A stretch of DNA of 64,000 nt from Zea mays (GCF_902167145.1 NC_050098.1:30932501-30996500); one strand, 5' to 3'; counted from the first letter of the stretch, positions 11,701 through 22,359 are shown. The notes: a model not told the origin generated them from the sequence alone. Made by a program: numbers and translations.

Positions 11701-13339
11701 GACAATCACCTTTCGCTGTTTTAGGCATCCTTAGCTCAGCCACTACCTTCTCTCCGGGCGGGGACTTAAATGTTACGGTTCTCTTGTCACAGCTAACACT
11801 CGCCTCATACTTCATTAACCAATTCATCCCTAGGATGACATCTACCCCAGGGGTGTTTATTACTATTAGGTCACTGGGGAACCCTATTCCCCTTATTTCC
11901 ACACTTACATTTTAGCATATCTTATCTGCTTGCACTTTACCACCGACCGAATTAACCCTCATGGGCGGCATCAATGACTCTATGGAGATGTTATGCATTT
12001 CTACCCATGTTGCAGTGAGAAATGAATGAGTTGCACCAGTATCAAATAGCACTTTTGCTGGATGAGACTCGACTGAGAACATACCTACTGCCACATCTGG
12101 TGCATCCTGGATCGCTTTGGCCTCCAAGTGGTTCACCTTTCCACGGTTGTACGCATGGCCACGATTACCTGTTGCCTGTTGAGGTACACCTTGCCTTGCT
12201 GGAGCATTAGGGTTTGTCTGCTGCTGCTCCATCTTCTTTGGGCAATGCATCGCCCAGTGGCCTTGCTCTCCGCAGTGGAAGCATCCTCTGCCTCCTCCTT
12301 GTGCTGGGGCTGCTTGGTTGTTCTGATTCGCTGCTGGGGCAGGAAGGCGAGGTGCCTGGTTGTTCTGCCTCTGATACTAGTTACCTCCTTGCTGGTTGTT
12401 CTGACGATACTGCTGCTTCTGTGGGTACTGCCTCTGAAACTGCTGCTGGTACGGGCGCTGACTCTGATGCTGGTATCCCTGTGGGTGACCAAGCTTGCCT
12501 TGCTGAGATGAACTTCCTGAGAAGCGGGGGCGGCTGTTGCTCCCGGACTGTGGTCCACTCATCTTGCGCTTCCGATCTTCCATTTCCTTGCGCTTCCTCT
12601 CGGTCATGATTGCCCTATCGATCAGGTGCTGGAAGGTGGGGAAGGTGTGGTTCATCAGCTGGTAATGCAGGGGATCCACCAAACCCCTCATGAACCTGTA
12701 CTGCCTTTTATCATTAGTGTTGACGTCTTCAGGTGCATAACGAGATAGCTGCAGAAACCTGTCCCTGTATTCACTAACAGGCAGGGGTCCCTGCTTCAGA
12801 GCCAGAAACTCCTCCTTCTTCATGATCATCAGTCCCTCTGGAACATGGTACATGCAGAAATTCTCTCTGAATTCCTCCCAGGTGATGGCTTCGGGGTCGG
12901 CATGGGTGGCGAGGTAGGACTCCCACCAGGACTGGGTTGCTCCCCTTAGTTGGTGGGGACCATACAGAACCTTCTCCCTGTCGTCACATTGGGCGGTGCG
13001 CAGTTCCCTTTCCACTGCACACAGTCAGTCTTCGGCATCCATGGGGTCAGCAGAGTGGGCGAAGGTAGGAGGGTGCCCTCTCATGAACTCGCCACGTTTG
13101 TCCCATGGCATCTGGGGCATCTGCACTTGTAACTGGGGTTGGGGTTGCTGTTGAGCCTGCTGCATGGCTACCAGAGTCTGCCCAATAGCCTGCACTGCCT
13201 GAGTTTGCATCAAGAACATCTGCTCCACTGTCATCAGGGGTGGCGGGGGAGGCTGCCTCCGGTGTTGCTGGGGTTCCTCCTGCTGGACACGCTGCTCTTG
13301 CTGAACACGCCTGTTACCTCGGCGTCTGTTGTCAGACAT
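8764..13339 (-). pseudogene. Chromovirus gag-pol polyprotein, broken
   Basis: One long reading frame on the minus strand starts at ATG 13339 (MSDNRRRGNRR). Domains in order: a Gln-rich gag with capsid-like 'RGATQSWWESYLATH', a CCHC zinc knuckle CFHCGEQGHWAMHC (near 12284-12243), aspartic protease DTGATHSF (near 12040), reverse transcriptase with FIDD (near 11095), RNase H ([24 protein letters not shown]), and integrase with an HHCC finger (HETAYSIHPGSEK...CDSCQRTK). A chromodomain at the C-terminus (WGHHSEEEATWEREDDLKAK) is thought to steer integration to marked chromatin. Lesions: in-frame stops at 13025, 12377, 11912, 10109, 9505, 9061 and 8989, another in the integrase core near 9616, and a one-base insertion near 9727. 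Several stops look like CpG decay (CGA to TGA). It cannot make a full polyprotein. Confidence 0.9.
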
Positions 13340-13712
13340 CTGTGGAAGACATTCACACATCAGCATTGATCTTACGATCCTTCAGCATAAGAAAAGGGTA
13401 TACAGAATTCTTCATGACACTGAGTGAACAAAGAACTTCACTGATCCCCATTACGATCCAATACAGCTTCTCAGATAAAAAAGGAAAGTAGAAGTAAATG
13501 GTTTCCCAACTAAATAACTGACTTCATTAACATCACCAGCTAAACCAAGCTGCAGGGGAAGCCCACATGTTGGCAACAGTCATTACAAAGATTCAAATCC
13601 AGCACAAGTTCATCATAACAAGCATGGAAGCAACTGATAAGCAAACTAAACTGACTATCTAAGACTGATACACCTAACTTAAGAATTTATTACAAACTCC
13701 GACGCTAACGAT

Positions 13713-14741
13713 CTAAGGATCCAGATCTATCCTGGTCCTACAGGTAGGGGAACCATAGGTGTGGTGACCACGTGGCGGCGAGCGGTAAGGGTGCTGAGTC
13801 CCAACAGGAGCGGGGGAACCACCCTCCTGGTGGCGGCGCTCTGCCAGCTCAGCACGCAACTCAGCAATCTCCGTTCGAGCCCTGCTCAGCTCGTCCAGAG
13901 AGTGGTCCAGCTCGGTGTTAAGCACAACGACTAGGTTGACTGTGCGGTTCAACCTAGGGTTATCCTCACCAATAGGCGAGACAACCACACTCTCTGTGCT
14001 ACCAGTAGAACGGCGGGGGTAGTACCTAAGGTTAAGACCGTCGGCCACCCCACCGAATAAGGAACAGTACTGGGAGAGTGCACGCCGTGCTGCGTCCTGC
14101 ATAGCCGCCTCCGCAGTGTCCCTCTCGGAGATGGAGTAATGCTCCGAGAAGGCCTCTGCACCCCGAAGGTCATCCTCCGAACGGCATACTAGGCAGGTAA
14201 CCTCCCAGCGGTCCGGGTACCTCCCGCGACTGTACTGGTAGACTACACAACGATACTCGATCGACCAGGTGTGCCGATCGAAGGCCCGGCGCAACAAGGT
14301 GTCGAGTGCGTCGTGGAAGTGACAACCGCGAGCGGCGTCACGGGTGATGGGTCGAGCGACCCATCCCTCCGCCTCCTGCTCCTCAGAGGGCTCAGTACTA
14401 TGGTCTGAGCCGTCGTCGTCGTCTCCATCGGGGTCTCCTCCAGGACCTCCTCCAGTAGCTCCTCCAACAGCCGAGGCGTCCTGCGGTGGTGCAGGGGGCG
14501 CCTCCAGCTGAGGAACAGGGGAACGGCGCCTCACGGACTCCACCTCCTGCTTAGGCGGGGAGGAAGAGCACTGCTGCTCCCTCTGCTGACGCTGGCGCTC
14601 CTGCTCCTCACGTAGGCGGTGGTGCAGCCTCTCCAGGTGACTCGACTGACCAGACACTGTGCGGCGCAGAGGACGCTCCACAAGGCGAGACAACAGGAAA
14701 GGGATCACCGACTTACGAGCAGTGTGTCTAAGACGAGCCAT
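13713..14741 (-). CDS. Extra ORF upstream of gag in the chromovirus (342 codons, intact)
   Basis: An uninterrupted 342-residue frame lies between the PBS and gag. Residues 1-60 are basic and Gln/Arg-rich. Residues 80-125 are Pro/Gly-rich then acidic (DPDGDDDDGSDH). A folded-looking block spans about 140-226, with alternating beta-like segments and a helix 'ERDTAEAAMQDAARRALSQY'. Residues 268-304 form a likely coiled coil (ELDHSLDELSRARTEIAELR). An extra ORF in this place is known in some grass chromoviruses (RIRE3-like), but its role is not known to me. The 140-226 block resembles the spacing of a double-stranded RNA-binding fold; that is inference only. It stays open while gag-pol has many stops. 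It could also be a non-functional relic that escaped mutation by chance. Confidence 0.7.
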   Translation of the reverse strand: MARLRHTARKSVIPFLLSRLVERPLRRTVSGQSSHLERLHHRLREEQERQRQQREQQCSSSPPKQEVESVRRRSPVPQLEAPPAPPQDASAVGGATGGGPGGDPDGDDDDGSDHSTEPSEEQEAEGWVARPITRDAARGCHFHDALDTLLRRAFDRHTWSIEYRCVVYQYSRGRYPDRWEVTCLVCRSEDDLRGAEAFSEHYSISERDTAEAAMQDAARRALSQYCSLFGGVADGLNLRYYPRRSTGSTESVVVSPIGEDNPRLNRTVNLVVVLNTELDHSLDELSRARTEIAELRAELAERRHQEGGSPAPVGTQHPYRSPPRGHHTYGSPTCRTRIDLDP

Positions 14742-14978
14742 CTACAAAAGACACCGTAAGCATAAGAGTAAGAACAGAACTAATATGACAAGTAAGTAAA
14801 CCATAGACAGAACAAAATAAAATTTTAGCAAGGTATAATATATATATATGTAGTAGAACATAGGGTTGGTCGAGGTGACCGACTTTTGAAGTGACACCAG
14901 AGGTCAAGGTGAGAATGAGGGTCAATAGTCCTTAGTACGACCAGTGCTACTCTAGGTCAGCGGTCCTACAGTCAGCAC

Positions 14979-14991
14979 GGCTTTGATACCA
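14979..14991 (-). promoter_or_regulatory. Primer binding site of the chromovirus
   Basis: On the minus strand TGGTATCAAAGCC begins five bases after the LTR end (...GTGACA, then TAAG). It resembles the TGGTATCAGAGC site complementary to the 3' end of initiator methionine tRNA. It marks the right-hand LTR as the 5' LTR of the internal region. Confidence 0.8.
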
Positions 14992-14995
14992 CTTA

Positions 14996-17900
14996 TGTCA
15001 CACCCGATTTCAGAAGGCAAACCGAATGCGAACCATGTACGTGCCAGGATCAGAATTCACGTACACAGCGATTACATAAATGAACATCATCGCATAGTGC
15101 TCGAATAATAACATAAAAGAGTATTAACTTATTACATCACGATGTCAGAGACATCCACATAGTCATCAACTCCACGGGTAAATCAAAGTGCTAAGCGAAA
15201 CACAGTAAAGATAGGGCCTTCACAAGCAGCTGACTGGGGGTTGCCGCCAACCCACACCTAGAACTCGTCGTAGTCTTGGAACTCCTGGAAGTCTCCTTCC
15301 ATGGCTTCATCTTCTCCTGAGCAGTGGTTGCAATGTGGACAACCTGGCGTTTTGTGGTAAAGCAAGGATGAGTACACATCAACGTACTCAGCAAATGCCC
15401 CGTTTGGCTGAAGTGGACTAGCTTTTATGTGGGGTTAGGCTCAAGCTGTTGCTTTTAGTTGGTCAGGTATTTATTGTTAGTAGAAGCCAGATTTTATCAT
15501 AAAACCCAAGTTATAATCCCAAAAAGTACCGCCTCATAGAGGAAATACTAAAATTCATAATTAAAGTCACCATCATAAGTCACTATCATTAACCATCATC
15601 ACTAAAGTCATCATCTGAGGTGTATCCAGAGTATCTCTAATCAAAGAGGATCCCAAGGCTGCTCTTAACCGTGAGCACGGCTGATATATCAGTTTCATTA
15701 CCCTCTGCAGAGGTCGCACACTTTACCCATGAGCCGTGATTCCCGTTTTGCCCGGGGATCATGACTCCCCATTGATCACTTCCTAGGTGGTCCGGCAGTG
15801 TATCACTACGTAGCTTTTACAAAGATTCCCTAGAGGTCCTAGCCGCCCGTTAGGTTTCTCCAGTTTGATAAACATAGTACCTCTCCCCGAAGGGGGGTGA
15901 CTAACAAAAGAAAAACGAAAGAACCTCGGCACCCAGCCTCGGCAGAGCAAGCACTATGCTTGGACCCCATTGACGGCATGACGGCGAAGCAACTACACCT
16001 CTAGTTCCTCTAATTAATTAGCTAAGGGCCTCCCATTTCACCCTCATGGTTGCACTGTTATCCCGGGTGGTCTCTCAACGAACAGGTCCTTACGGAGAGG
16101 CACTCGAGAAACTGGTCGAGCCCCCTAAAGTATCACCAGTCCAACATCATAATCATAATGACAACATCGTATCATAAGTGTTCACATCATGTTCATTGAT
16201 TAAAGTAAAACAATAGCATGAATCTAACCATAGTAGCACAAAAGGTAATCAAGGACCAGGTAAATAGAAAGCTAGTCAATCCTTAGGTTGTTCATAGTAT
16301 GCGGGACAGTGAATTATAAAGTAAATAGGACATAATGGGTCAGAGGACACTTGCCTTCACCAAGCTGTTGCTGCTCAGGGTCTTCTCCTGCAATTCCCTC
16401 AGACTCCACGAACGGCCTGATATCTACGCGAGTGCAAACATACATCCAACATTCTTGAAACGGGAGGAAACAATACACCATACAACAATATAGATCAAAT
16501 AAATATGCACGCGACATAGAATTCGCATCTACGACTACGCGAGAAAGGAACTGAGACGACCGACGTTACGGTCGAGGGATATCATGTTTACACTAAGCGG
16601 ATATGAATTATAATATTTAATTCGGCTTAATCATATTGACAGACATTAATCGTATGCCAAGTAAAATTACTACTTAGTCCCGATTAGTTTGCTACTCGAA
16701 TAACCGTTGTTTAAATATGTATTTAATTAGCGTGAGCTATTCTACGTGAGGCGAATTATTAACGTGCACAGAAGCGCACGATGATGCGTGCGAACGGCAC
16801 GCGCAACGCGCGCGAACGGCACGCGACGATTTAATGCGTGATGCGCGGGCGATGGCGAGCGACACGAATGCACACGAGAGGGGGGGGTATACGAGGGGTA
16901 GACGGGCGGTAGACGAGCGTGGACGGAGTCCCGTCAACGCACTGCGCGTAAGCGAACTCGAGTGCGTGCACTAATTGCACGACGCGGCTTCGAGAGCACG
17001 GCGAGGCGCTGCACACGCGCGATTTGACGTGCACGACATGGCTAACAGCGAGCCTGAGGCGCGGCGACGGTGGACGAACGGTCGGGGCGGGTTGCAGGGG
17101 CGTCGACGGGGTCGGGCTCGGCGGTTTGGCCACCATAGCTAGCCATGGCGCCCACGGCCGATCGGGCACTGGGTGCTGGACGCGCGGCGGCTCACTGGCT
17201 TGGGCTGTGCTAGCAGCGCGCCGGTGGTTAGGGGCATGGGGACGGGGCTGAGCGTGTCGAGCGCGCAGCTACTCGGCCGCGGCGCGCAGGGGCGAAGCTT
17301 CGCCGGCGAATGGGAGGACGCGGCTGCCGCAGCGCTAGGCGCCGACGCCCTGCTCTGGGAGAATACGGACATGGGAGGAGGGACGAGGGCGTCTGGGCCG
17401 GCTCAACCGAGCCCCGGCCATGGCGAGCGAGCGGCGAGGAGGAGAGCGGTGGAGAGAAGAAAGGGGGGACGAGCTCACCTCGGCGAAGCACAACGAGGCG
17501 CTGCGCACGCAAGTTCGGCGACCTGCACGGCGACGGCGGCGGCGCTCCGGGCGGGGCGCGGCTCCGACGGCGGCAATGGCGAGGCGGAGAGCGAGGTCGA
17601 GGCGAGGAGAGGCGGTAGTGGGCGAGAAACTACGCAAGAATCACGGGCGGTTCAGTTTTGGAGGCGTCGTGGGCGGAAAAAACTGCGCAGAGCCGTTCGG
17701 GGAAGATGTACAGTGGAGAGCGCTCCCTGACGCGCGGGCCCGGCTGAGCAGTGGCGGCGGCGGGCGCTGGGCGTCCACGCGCGTTCGCGTGGGCCGGCGC
17801 GGGGCAAAGGCGAGGCGGGCGCGCTGGCGCGGAGCTGGGCCGAGCGGCGGACGCGCGCTGGGCCGCCTCGCGCAGGCCCAAGAAGGGAGGAGGTGGCGCT

Positions 17901-18215
17901 GGGCCGAGCGGGGAGGGGGGGAAGAGGGGGGGAGAAAGGGGCGGGGTGGGCCGGCCGAATGGGCCAGGGAAGGGGAGGGCCTGATTTCCTTCTCTTTTTC
18001 TTTCACTTTTTCTTTCTCTTTTTCCTATTATTTCAGTTTGACATCATGTGAAAATCCTTGATTAAATGAAAGATCAAGTAAACCATTCATCAAACAAAAA
18101 TAAATACCTTCCAACATGATGCAACAACCATTGTTCCCTTAGGGTTTTTATTAAAACCTGAACTTGGTGGATATTATAGAAGAGATTTTTATACCCCTAG
18201 ATTCCAGGTGTTACA
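14996..18215 (-). repeat. 5' LTR of the chromovirus
   Basis: 3220 bp, TGTAACACCTGGAATC at 18215 to GGTGTGACA at 14996 on the minus strand. In the first 500 bp at the left end I see roughly nine substitutions against 5495-8728, i.e. about 2% divergence, which suggests a recent element. It is bordered on both sides by element-internal sequence. Confidence 0.88.
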
Positions 18216-19072
18216 AACCTATCCCCCTTAAAAGAATCTCGCCCCGAGATTCAAGGTTGGTCAGCAAAGAGTTCAGGGTATTTGGCTTTCAGATCATCTT
18301 CTCGTTCCCAGGTTGCTTCTTCCTCAGAGTGGTGACCCCATCTGACTTTGCACATTCTGATGGTGTTCCTCCGGGTGACTCTGTCTGCAAACTCCAGAAT
18401 CTGCGTTGGCTTCTCTATGTATGTCAGATCCTCTTGGACTTCCAAATCCTCCACTGGCAACTGTTCTTCTGGTACTCACAGACACTTCTTCAATTGCGAC
18501 ACGTGGAACATATTGTGCACTACCGACAGACTTTCTGGTAGGTTGAGCTGGTAGGCCACTTCTCCACGCTTTGCTTGAATCTGATATGGTCCAACGTACC
18601 GGGGTGCTAACTTGCCCTTGACTCCGAGCCTTCTGACTCCTCTGATAGGCGACACCTTCAAATAGACGTAATCTCCCACTTCAAAACTCAGTTATCTTCT
18701 TCTTCTGTCAGCATAGCTTTGCTGATTTGATTGTGCTATCTTCAGATTCTCCCGAACCATTTTGATATTCTCTTCGGCTTCAAGCAAAATGTCGGGGCCA
18801 AACACCTGTCTCTCTCCAGGCTGGTCTAAATGCAGCGGAGTCCTACAACTCCGTCCATAGAGCGCTTGAAACAGTGACATCTTCAAGCTGGCCTGGTAAC
18901 TATTGTTGTAGGAGAATTCTGCATAAGGTAACCTTTTGTCCCATCCTGACTTGTCTTGCAACGCACAGGCTCTCAACATATCTTCTAGGATCTGATTAGT
19001 TCTTTCAGTCTGACCGTCTGTCTGCGGGTGATAAGCCGAGCTGAAGTTCAAATGCGTGCCCAAGGCTTCTTG
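18216..19072 (-). pseudogene. Truncated second copy of the chromovirus pol 3' end
   Basis: The minus strand encodes the end of integrase ('[19 protein letters not shown]'), the GPY-type tail ('GDYVYLKVSPIRGVRRLGVK') and the chromodomain ('WGHHSEEEATWEREDDLKAK'). It mirrors 8729-9590. It shares the TGA after 'SQLKKCL' (18476-18478) with the other copy, but has a private stop after RRRR (18692-18694) and lacks the stops at 9061 and 9505. Homology stops at 19072. Confidence 0.85.
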
Positions 19073-19087
19073 CCTATTTTCCACTTA

Positions 19088-19382
19088 TCAGAGCATCTTC
19101 AAAAGACTCTTTATTTTTTACTCTCTATTTGACTTTTTATTTGTCACTCTATAAAGATTAAATCTAAATATAACATCTCATTACAACAGACTCTTCAACA
19201 TGTAAGTTAGTTTGGCTAGCGAAATTTGCTAGCCAAATTTAGCTAGTGAGGGAGTCAATTTAGAGAGTCGGATATCTTGTTGAGTTAAATGGCTAGCCTG
19301 TTGGAGAACTATTTTACAATTAAGTAACTAAAATTTAGCTTGATAAGCTATTTAACTAATATCTTGAATGAAGATGCTCTCA
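19088..19382. mobile_element. MITE with GAGCATCTTCA inverted ends
   Basis: The element is 19091-19379 (289 bp). The left end GAGCATCTTCA and the right end TGAAGATGCTC are perfect inverted repeats. TCA flanks both sides (19088-19090 and 19380-19382), a 3-bp target duplication. Three-base duplications fit PIF/Harbinger-like MITEs, but TCA is not the usual TWA, so the class is tentative. It sits about 240 bp upstream of the PWWP start codon. Confidence 0.75.
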
Positions 19383-19620
19383 CTCGATCATGTATTGATG
19401 TCAGTGCGGTTCAGTCCGGACGCGCCGCTCACACGGTCACACCACCGCCGCCGCCAGGAGCAGTTAGGCTTTTCGAGGAGCTGCGGCTCGCTCCGCTCCT
19501 ACTTTCCAATCGAATCCGGTCCGCTCTCTTCCATCACGTTCCCTATCTCCCCGACCCCGGCCCACCGAACTTCACGCCACTCGCGCCGCCCCATCGCCAC
19601 CCCCATTCCTCATCGCAGCG
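19383..19620 (+). promoter_or_regulatory. Short upstream region / 5' UTR of the PWWP gene
   Basis: 238 bp between the MITE and the ATG. It is C-rich and looks like a 5' UTR ('accaccgccgccgccaggagc', 'ccatcgccacccccattcctcatcgcagcg'). No clear TATA box is visible in it. A TATAAAG occurs inside the MITE at about 19151. The core promoter may therefore be TATA-less or overlap the MITE. Confidence 0.5.
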
Positions 19621-22359
19621 ATGGAGGGCAAAACACTAACCCCTGAGGCGGACACGGCCTCCGCGCCCCAAACCCTAGCCGCCGGGGAGCTCGTCTGGGC
19701 GAAGCCCTCCCAGCCCCGCCAGCACTGCTGGTGGCCCGCGCGCATGCTCTCCGCGTGCCCCGCCTCCGCCGTCCGCGACGCCCAAGTCTCCTACTTCAGC
19801 GACCCCGCCGCCTCCGGCGCGCCGTCCGCCCCTCCTGCGCAAGTCCGGCGCTTCGCCGATGCCGACGCTGACATGATGGCTTGCGGCAGCACCGCGCGCG
19901 GATTCTTCGGGGCCGTCGCGGAGGCCCAGGCGCGTGCCGTCGCGGCCCTGCGCCTCCAGCTCACCTGCGCCTGCGTCCCGCCCCCGCCGCCCGGAGAGGA
20001 TAGCAGCGTCACCGGAGTCGCCAACCTGGCGCCCGCCGAGTTCCTGGCGGCGCTCCGTGAGGCCGCATTGGACATCTCCTCTGTCGGCCTATTGGACCGC
20101 GCCAGGCTCAAGAGCTGGGTCTTCGCGGTCGGGGAGGGGTGGGGTCCACATGGCGCCCAGCACTACCTGCGGCGCCCGCTGGACGACCTTGTGGACAAGA
20201 TCGATCTTGATGTGCCTGCTGGCGAAGACATAGATGCTGATGATTGGCTTGCCGAGGACCAGCACAAAGCATTGGAGAGGCTGGAGGAGACACCCATGCA
20301 GAAGAAGCGCTGTGTCACCAAAGTGATGGACAAACTGGATACAAGCAAGAATGAGGGCAAGATTGGCAGCCCTGAACATGTAACCTCAGGAAAGCGAGTG
20401 CGGAAGAGGAGTAAGTACCTGTCGCCACCATACACTAACTTGGGTGTGGTTGACAAGATTATCAAACAGGCTGATCTGCCAAAGGCATTGGTTCCCAAAG
20501 CTGCTGCTGATGGCAGCAACGTGTCACCATTGCCAGGCAGCATTGTTGTGGAAGATGTCTTGCTGCTGGTGCGAGGCTTAGGGAAGGTTCCCAAGCATAG
20601 GGACGATTTTCCAAAGGATGCTGAGGAATTTCTCCGTTTGTTTAGAAGCACAACATTTGTTCACGGTGCTGACTATAAGTCTTGTAAGGCACATGAATGT
20701 CCACTCATGCATGGCTCTAGAAATGTTGACATGGACATTGCTGTGGGTCTAATCTCTGATTCACATGCTGTTCTGAAACAAGCCAGTTGTGTGTCAAAGA
20801 GGGGCAGGAAAAAGGATGAAACTGGGAGTGGTGGCTCTTCCATCAAGAGGAAGAAGCGAGAGAATACCTCTTCTGCTGCTACAATTAGCACTAGTATACC
20901 AATCACTCCTGCTATTCCTATCAGGCAAGTGAAAGAAGAAGATATGAGAACCCTAATGAAGGCGGGAAGTGGTCCAAGGGGCATAGAAGTAGATGTTCAG
21001 AACGAGAAGGGCAAACCATCACCTTTGGAAGTTCCTATTTCAGCTGCAGATCCTGAAGTAGTGGAATCAGGACATGAAGAGGCCCAAGCAAATGTTCTGG
21101 CTGTGGGCAATATGTTTCCTGAACAATCCGCAGAAGAAAATGATGCGGCTAACTTGGAAGCAACAAGGTCAGAAACGAATGTGCAGAATGTTACTGTAGA
21201 TGTGTCTATCAGAAGTGTTCAGACAGAAGCAATGGAATTGCAATCTAATAATCCCATAGATGTGAGTGCGCAAAGTGTTGTTGTGGATGTTCCTATTGGA
21301 AGTGTTTCTAAGGAAGCAACAGAGCCAGAAACTAGTGTACACAAGGATAAGAATGTGCAAAGTGATGTTTCAGATGTGCCTGACAGAATTGTTTCTAAGG
21401 AACCAACAGAGTTGGAAACTGATAATCGCATAAATGAGAATGTACAGAGTGTTGCTGATATGTCTGACAGAAGTGTTTTAAAGGAAGCAACAATGCCTGA
21501 TGCTGACATTCGCATATATGAAAATCTGCAAAGTGCTGCAAATTTGCCTGCCAGCAGTGGGCTCTCTCCTATGCGTGAAGACATGTCTCAGCCTGTAGAT
21601 GGAAATGAAGAGCCTGGGGATGTAGAAGTTTGCACAGTCCAGCGATCTTATGCGTCTCTGCAAGCTAACCTGCCAGAAATGCTTAAGAAAGTTAAAACTA
21701 ATGGAACAGATATAATCGGTGTGAATCATACACTCAACGATGAGTGTCAAAAGAATGGACAACCTGTCAAGAAAGTGAAGCTACCTGCAGAAGTGGCAAA
21801 TCATTCCTGTGGTGAAGGTACCAATGGCACTTGGCTGGACCCTGCTAACCTTACTCCTACGAAAAAGAAGAAACCTGCACAGCACTTCAGCAATCCGGCA
21901 GCCGTTATTGTGGAATTTGTACCTGGTGCCACTGTTCCTTCCAGAGAGGAGCTACTCTCCACATTTGGCAAGCACGGCTACTTGATCGAGTCTCAGACTG
22001 ATATTTCAGAAGCTACCCGCAGTGCTTGTGTTGTGTTTGGGAAAAGCATTGAAGCCGAGGAGGCGTACAAGAACGGTTGTCAGTACCTTCTTGGTCAGTT
22101 TGGGCCTCCGTTTGCTACGCTAAGGCTTGATTTCTCTCCCGTCAAGTTGACTGTGCCTTCACCGTCTCTTGCTTCAAAGCCTCCACTCCGAGATATTAGG
22201 AAGAACCTTGAGGATATGATTTCAGCCCGTCGTTCGGCTCTGGCAACCTCATCAGATGGGCAGCTGAATCCTGTTCCAGATAAGCTTCTGGGGGAGATGC
22301 AGGGCCTTTTGGCAAACGTTGACAGGATGCTTACTAGGCCGCCTGAGAATGCTCCTTAG
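19621..22359 (+). CDS. PWWP-domain protein (912 aa, uninterrupted)
   Basis: This is the only convincing host gene in the window. Residues about 22-115 form a PWWP domain starting GELVWAKPS, with HCWWPAR (35-41) as the signature; such domains bind methylated histone tails and DNA in the nucleus. Residues about 758-840 (VEFVPGATVPSREELLSTFG...SACVVFGKSIEAEEAYKN) form an RRM-like region seen at the C-terminus of many plant PWWP proteins. Basic nuclear-localisation-like stretches occur (GKRVRKRSK, SIKRKKREN). The middle is low-complexity and holds about four copies of a 29-residue repeat (residues about 520-635). The start GCAGCGATGG has a good plant context, and codon use is GC-rich at the 5' end, typical of grass genes. 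The frame has no intron. Plant relatives interact with MSI-type Polycomb/chromatin factors; that this one does is inference. Confidence 0.93.
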   Translation: MEGKTLTPEADTASAPQTLAAGELVWAKPSQPRQHCWWPARMLSACPASAVRDAQVSYFSDPAASGAPSAPPAQVRRFADADADMMACGSTARGFFGAVAEAQARAVAALRLQLTCACVPPPPPGEDSSVTGVANLAPAEFLAALREAALDISSVGLLDRARLKSWVFAVGEGWGPHGAQHYLRRPLDDLVDKIDLDVPAGEDIDADDWLAEDQHKALERLEETPMQKKRCVTKVMDKLDTSKNEGKIGSPEHVTSGKRVRKRSKYLSPPYTNLGVVDKIIKQADLPKALVPKAAADGSNVSPLPGSIVVEDVLLLVRGLGKVPKHRDDFPKDAEEFLRLFRSTTFVHGADYKSCKAHECPLMHGSRNVDMDIAVGLISDSHAVLKQASCVSKRGRKKDETGSGGSSIKRKKRENTSSAATISTSIPITPAIPIRQVKEEDMRTLMKAGSGPRGIEVDVQNEKGKPSPLEVPISAADPEVVESGHEEAQANVLAVGNMFPEQSAEENDAANLEATRSETNVQNVTVDVSIRSVQTEAMELQSNNPIDVSAQSVVVDVPIGSVSKEATEPETSVHKDKNVQSDVSDVPDRIVSKEPTELETDNRINENVQSVADMSDRSVLKEATMPDADIRIYENLQSAANLPASSGLSPMREDMSQPVDGNEEPGDVEVCTVQRSYASLQANLPEMLKKVKTNGTDIIGVNHTLNDECQKNGQPVKKVKLPAEVANHSCGEGTNGTWLDPANLTPTKKKKPAQHFSNPAAVIVEFVPGATVPSREELLSTFGKHGYLIESQTDISEATRSACVVFGKSIEAEEAYKNGCQYLLGQFGPPFATLRLDFSPVKLTVPSPSLASKPPLRDIRKNLEDMISARRSALATSSDGQLNPVPDKLLGEMQGLLANVDRMLTRPPENAP
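21178..21525 (+). repeat. 87-bp (29-codon) tandem repeats inside the PWWP gene
   Basis: Units begin at 21178, 21265, 21352 and 21439 with a partial fifth at 21523; spacing is 87, 87, 87 and 84 bp, all in frame. The consensus contains N-V-Q-S-V...D-V-P-x-x-S-V-S-K-E-A-T-E. DNA copies have diverged while the protein pattern is kept. Copy number may vary among alleles. Confidence 0.85.

Larger units (their letters stand above)
5495..19072 (-). mobile_element. Tekay/Del-like chromovirus, tandem recombinant (LTR-int-LTR-partial int)
   Basis: On the minus strand, right to left, the order is: a truncated pol end (19072-18216), an LTR (18215-14996), PBS, extra ORF, gag-pol, PPT, and an LTR (8728-5495). 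The pol ends in a chromodomain and both LTRs are about 3.2 kb with TGTAACAC...GTGTGACA termini, as in Tekay/Del chromoviruses. The pol fragment right of the right-hand LTR matches the sequence beside the left-hand LTR, including a shared stop codon. This means unequal recombination between element copies rather than a simple insertion. Homology ends abruptly at 19072 and no target duplication pairs the two ends. Confidence 0.85.

Noticed and set aside
19791..20651. Several minus-strand and shifted frames over the PWWP gene.
   Set aside because: Shadows of a strong 912-codon plus-strand gene with domain support.
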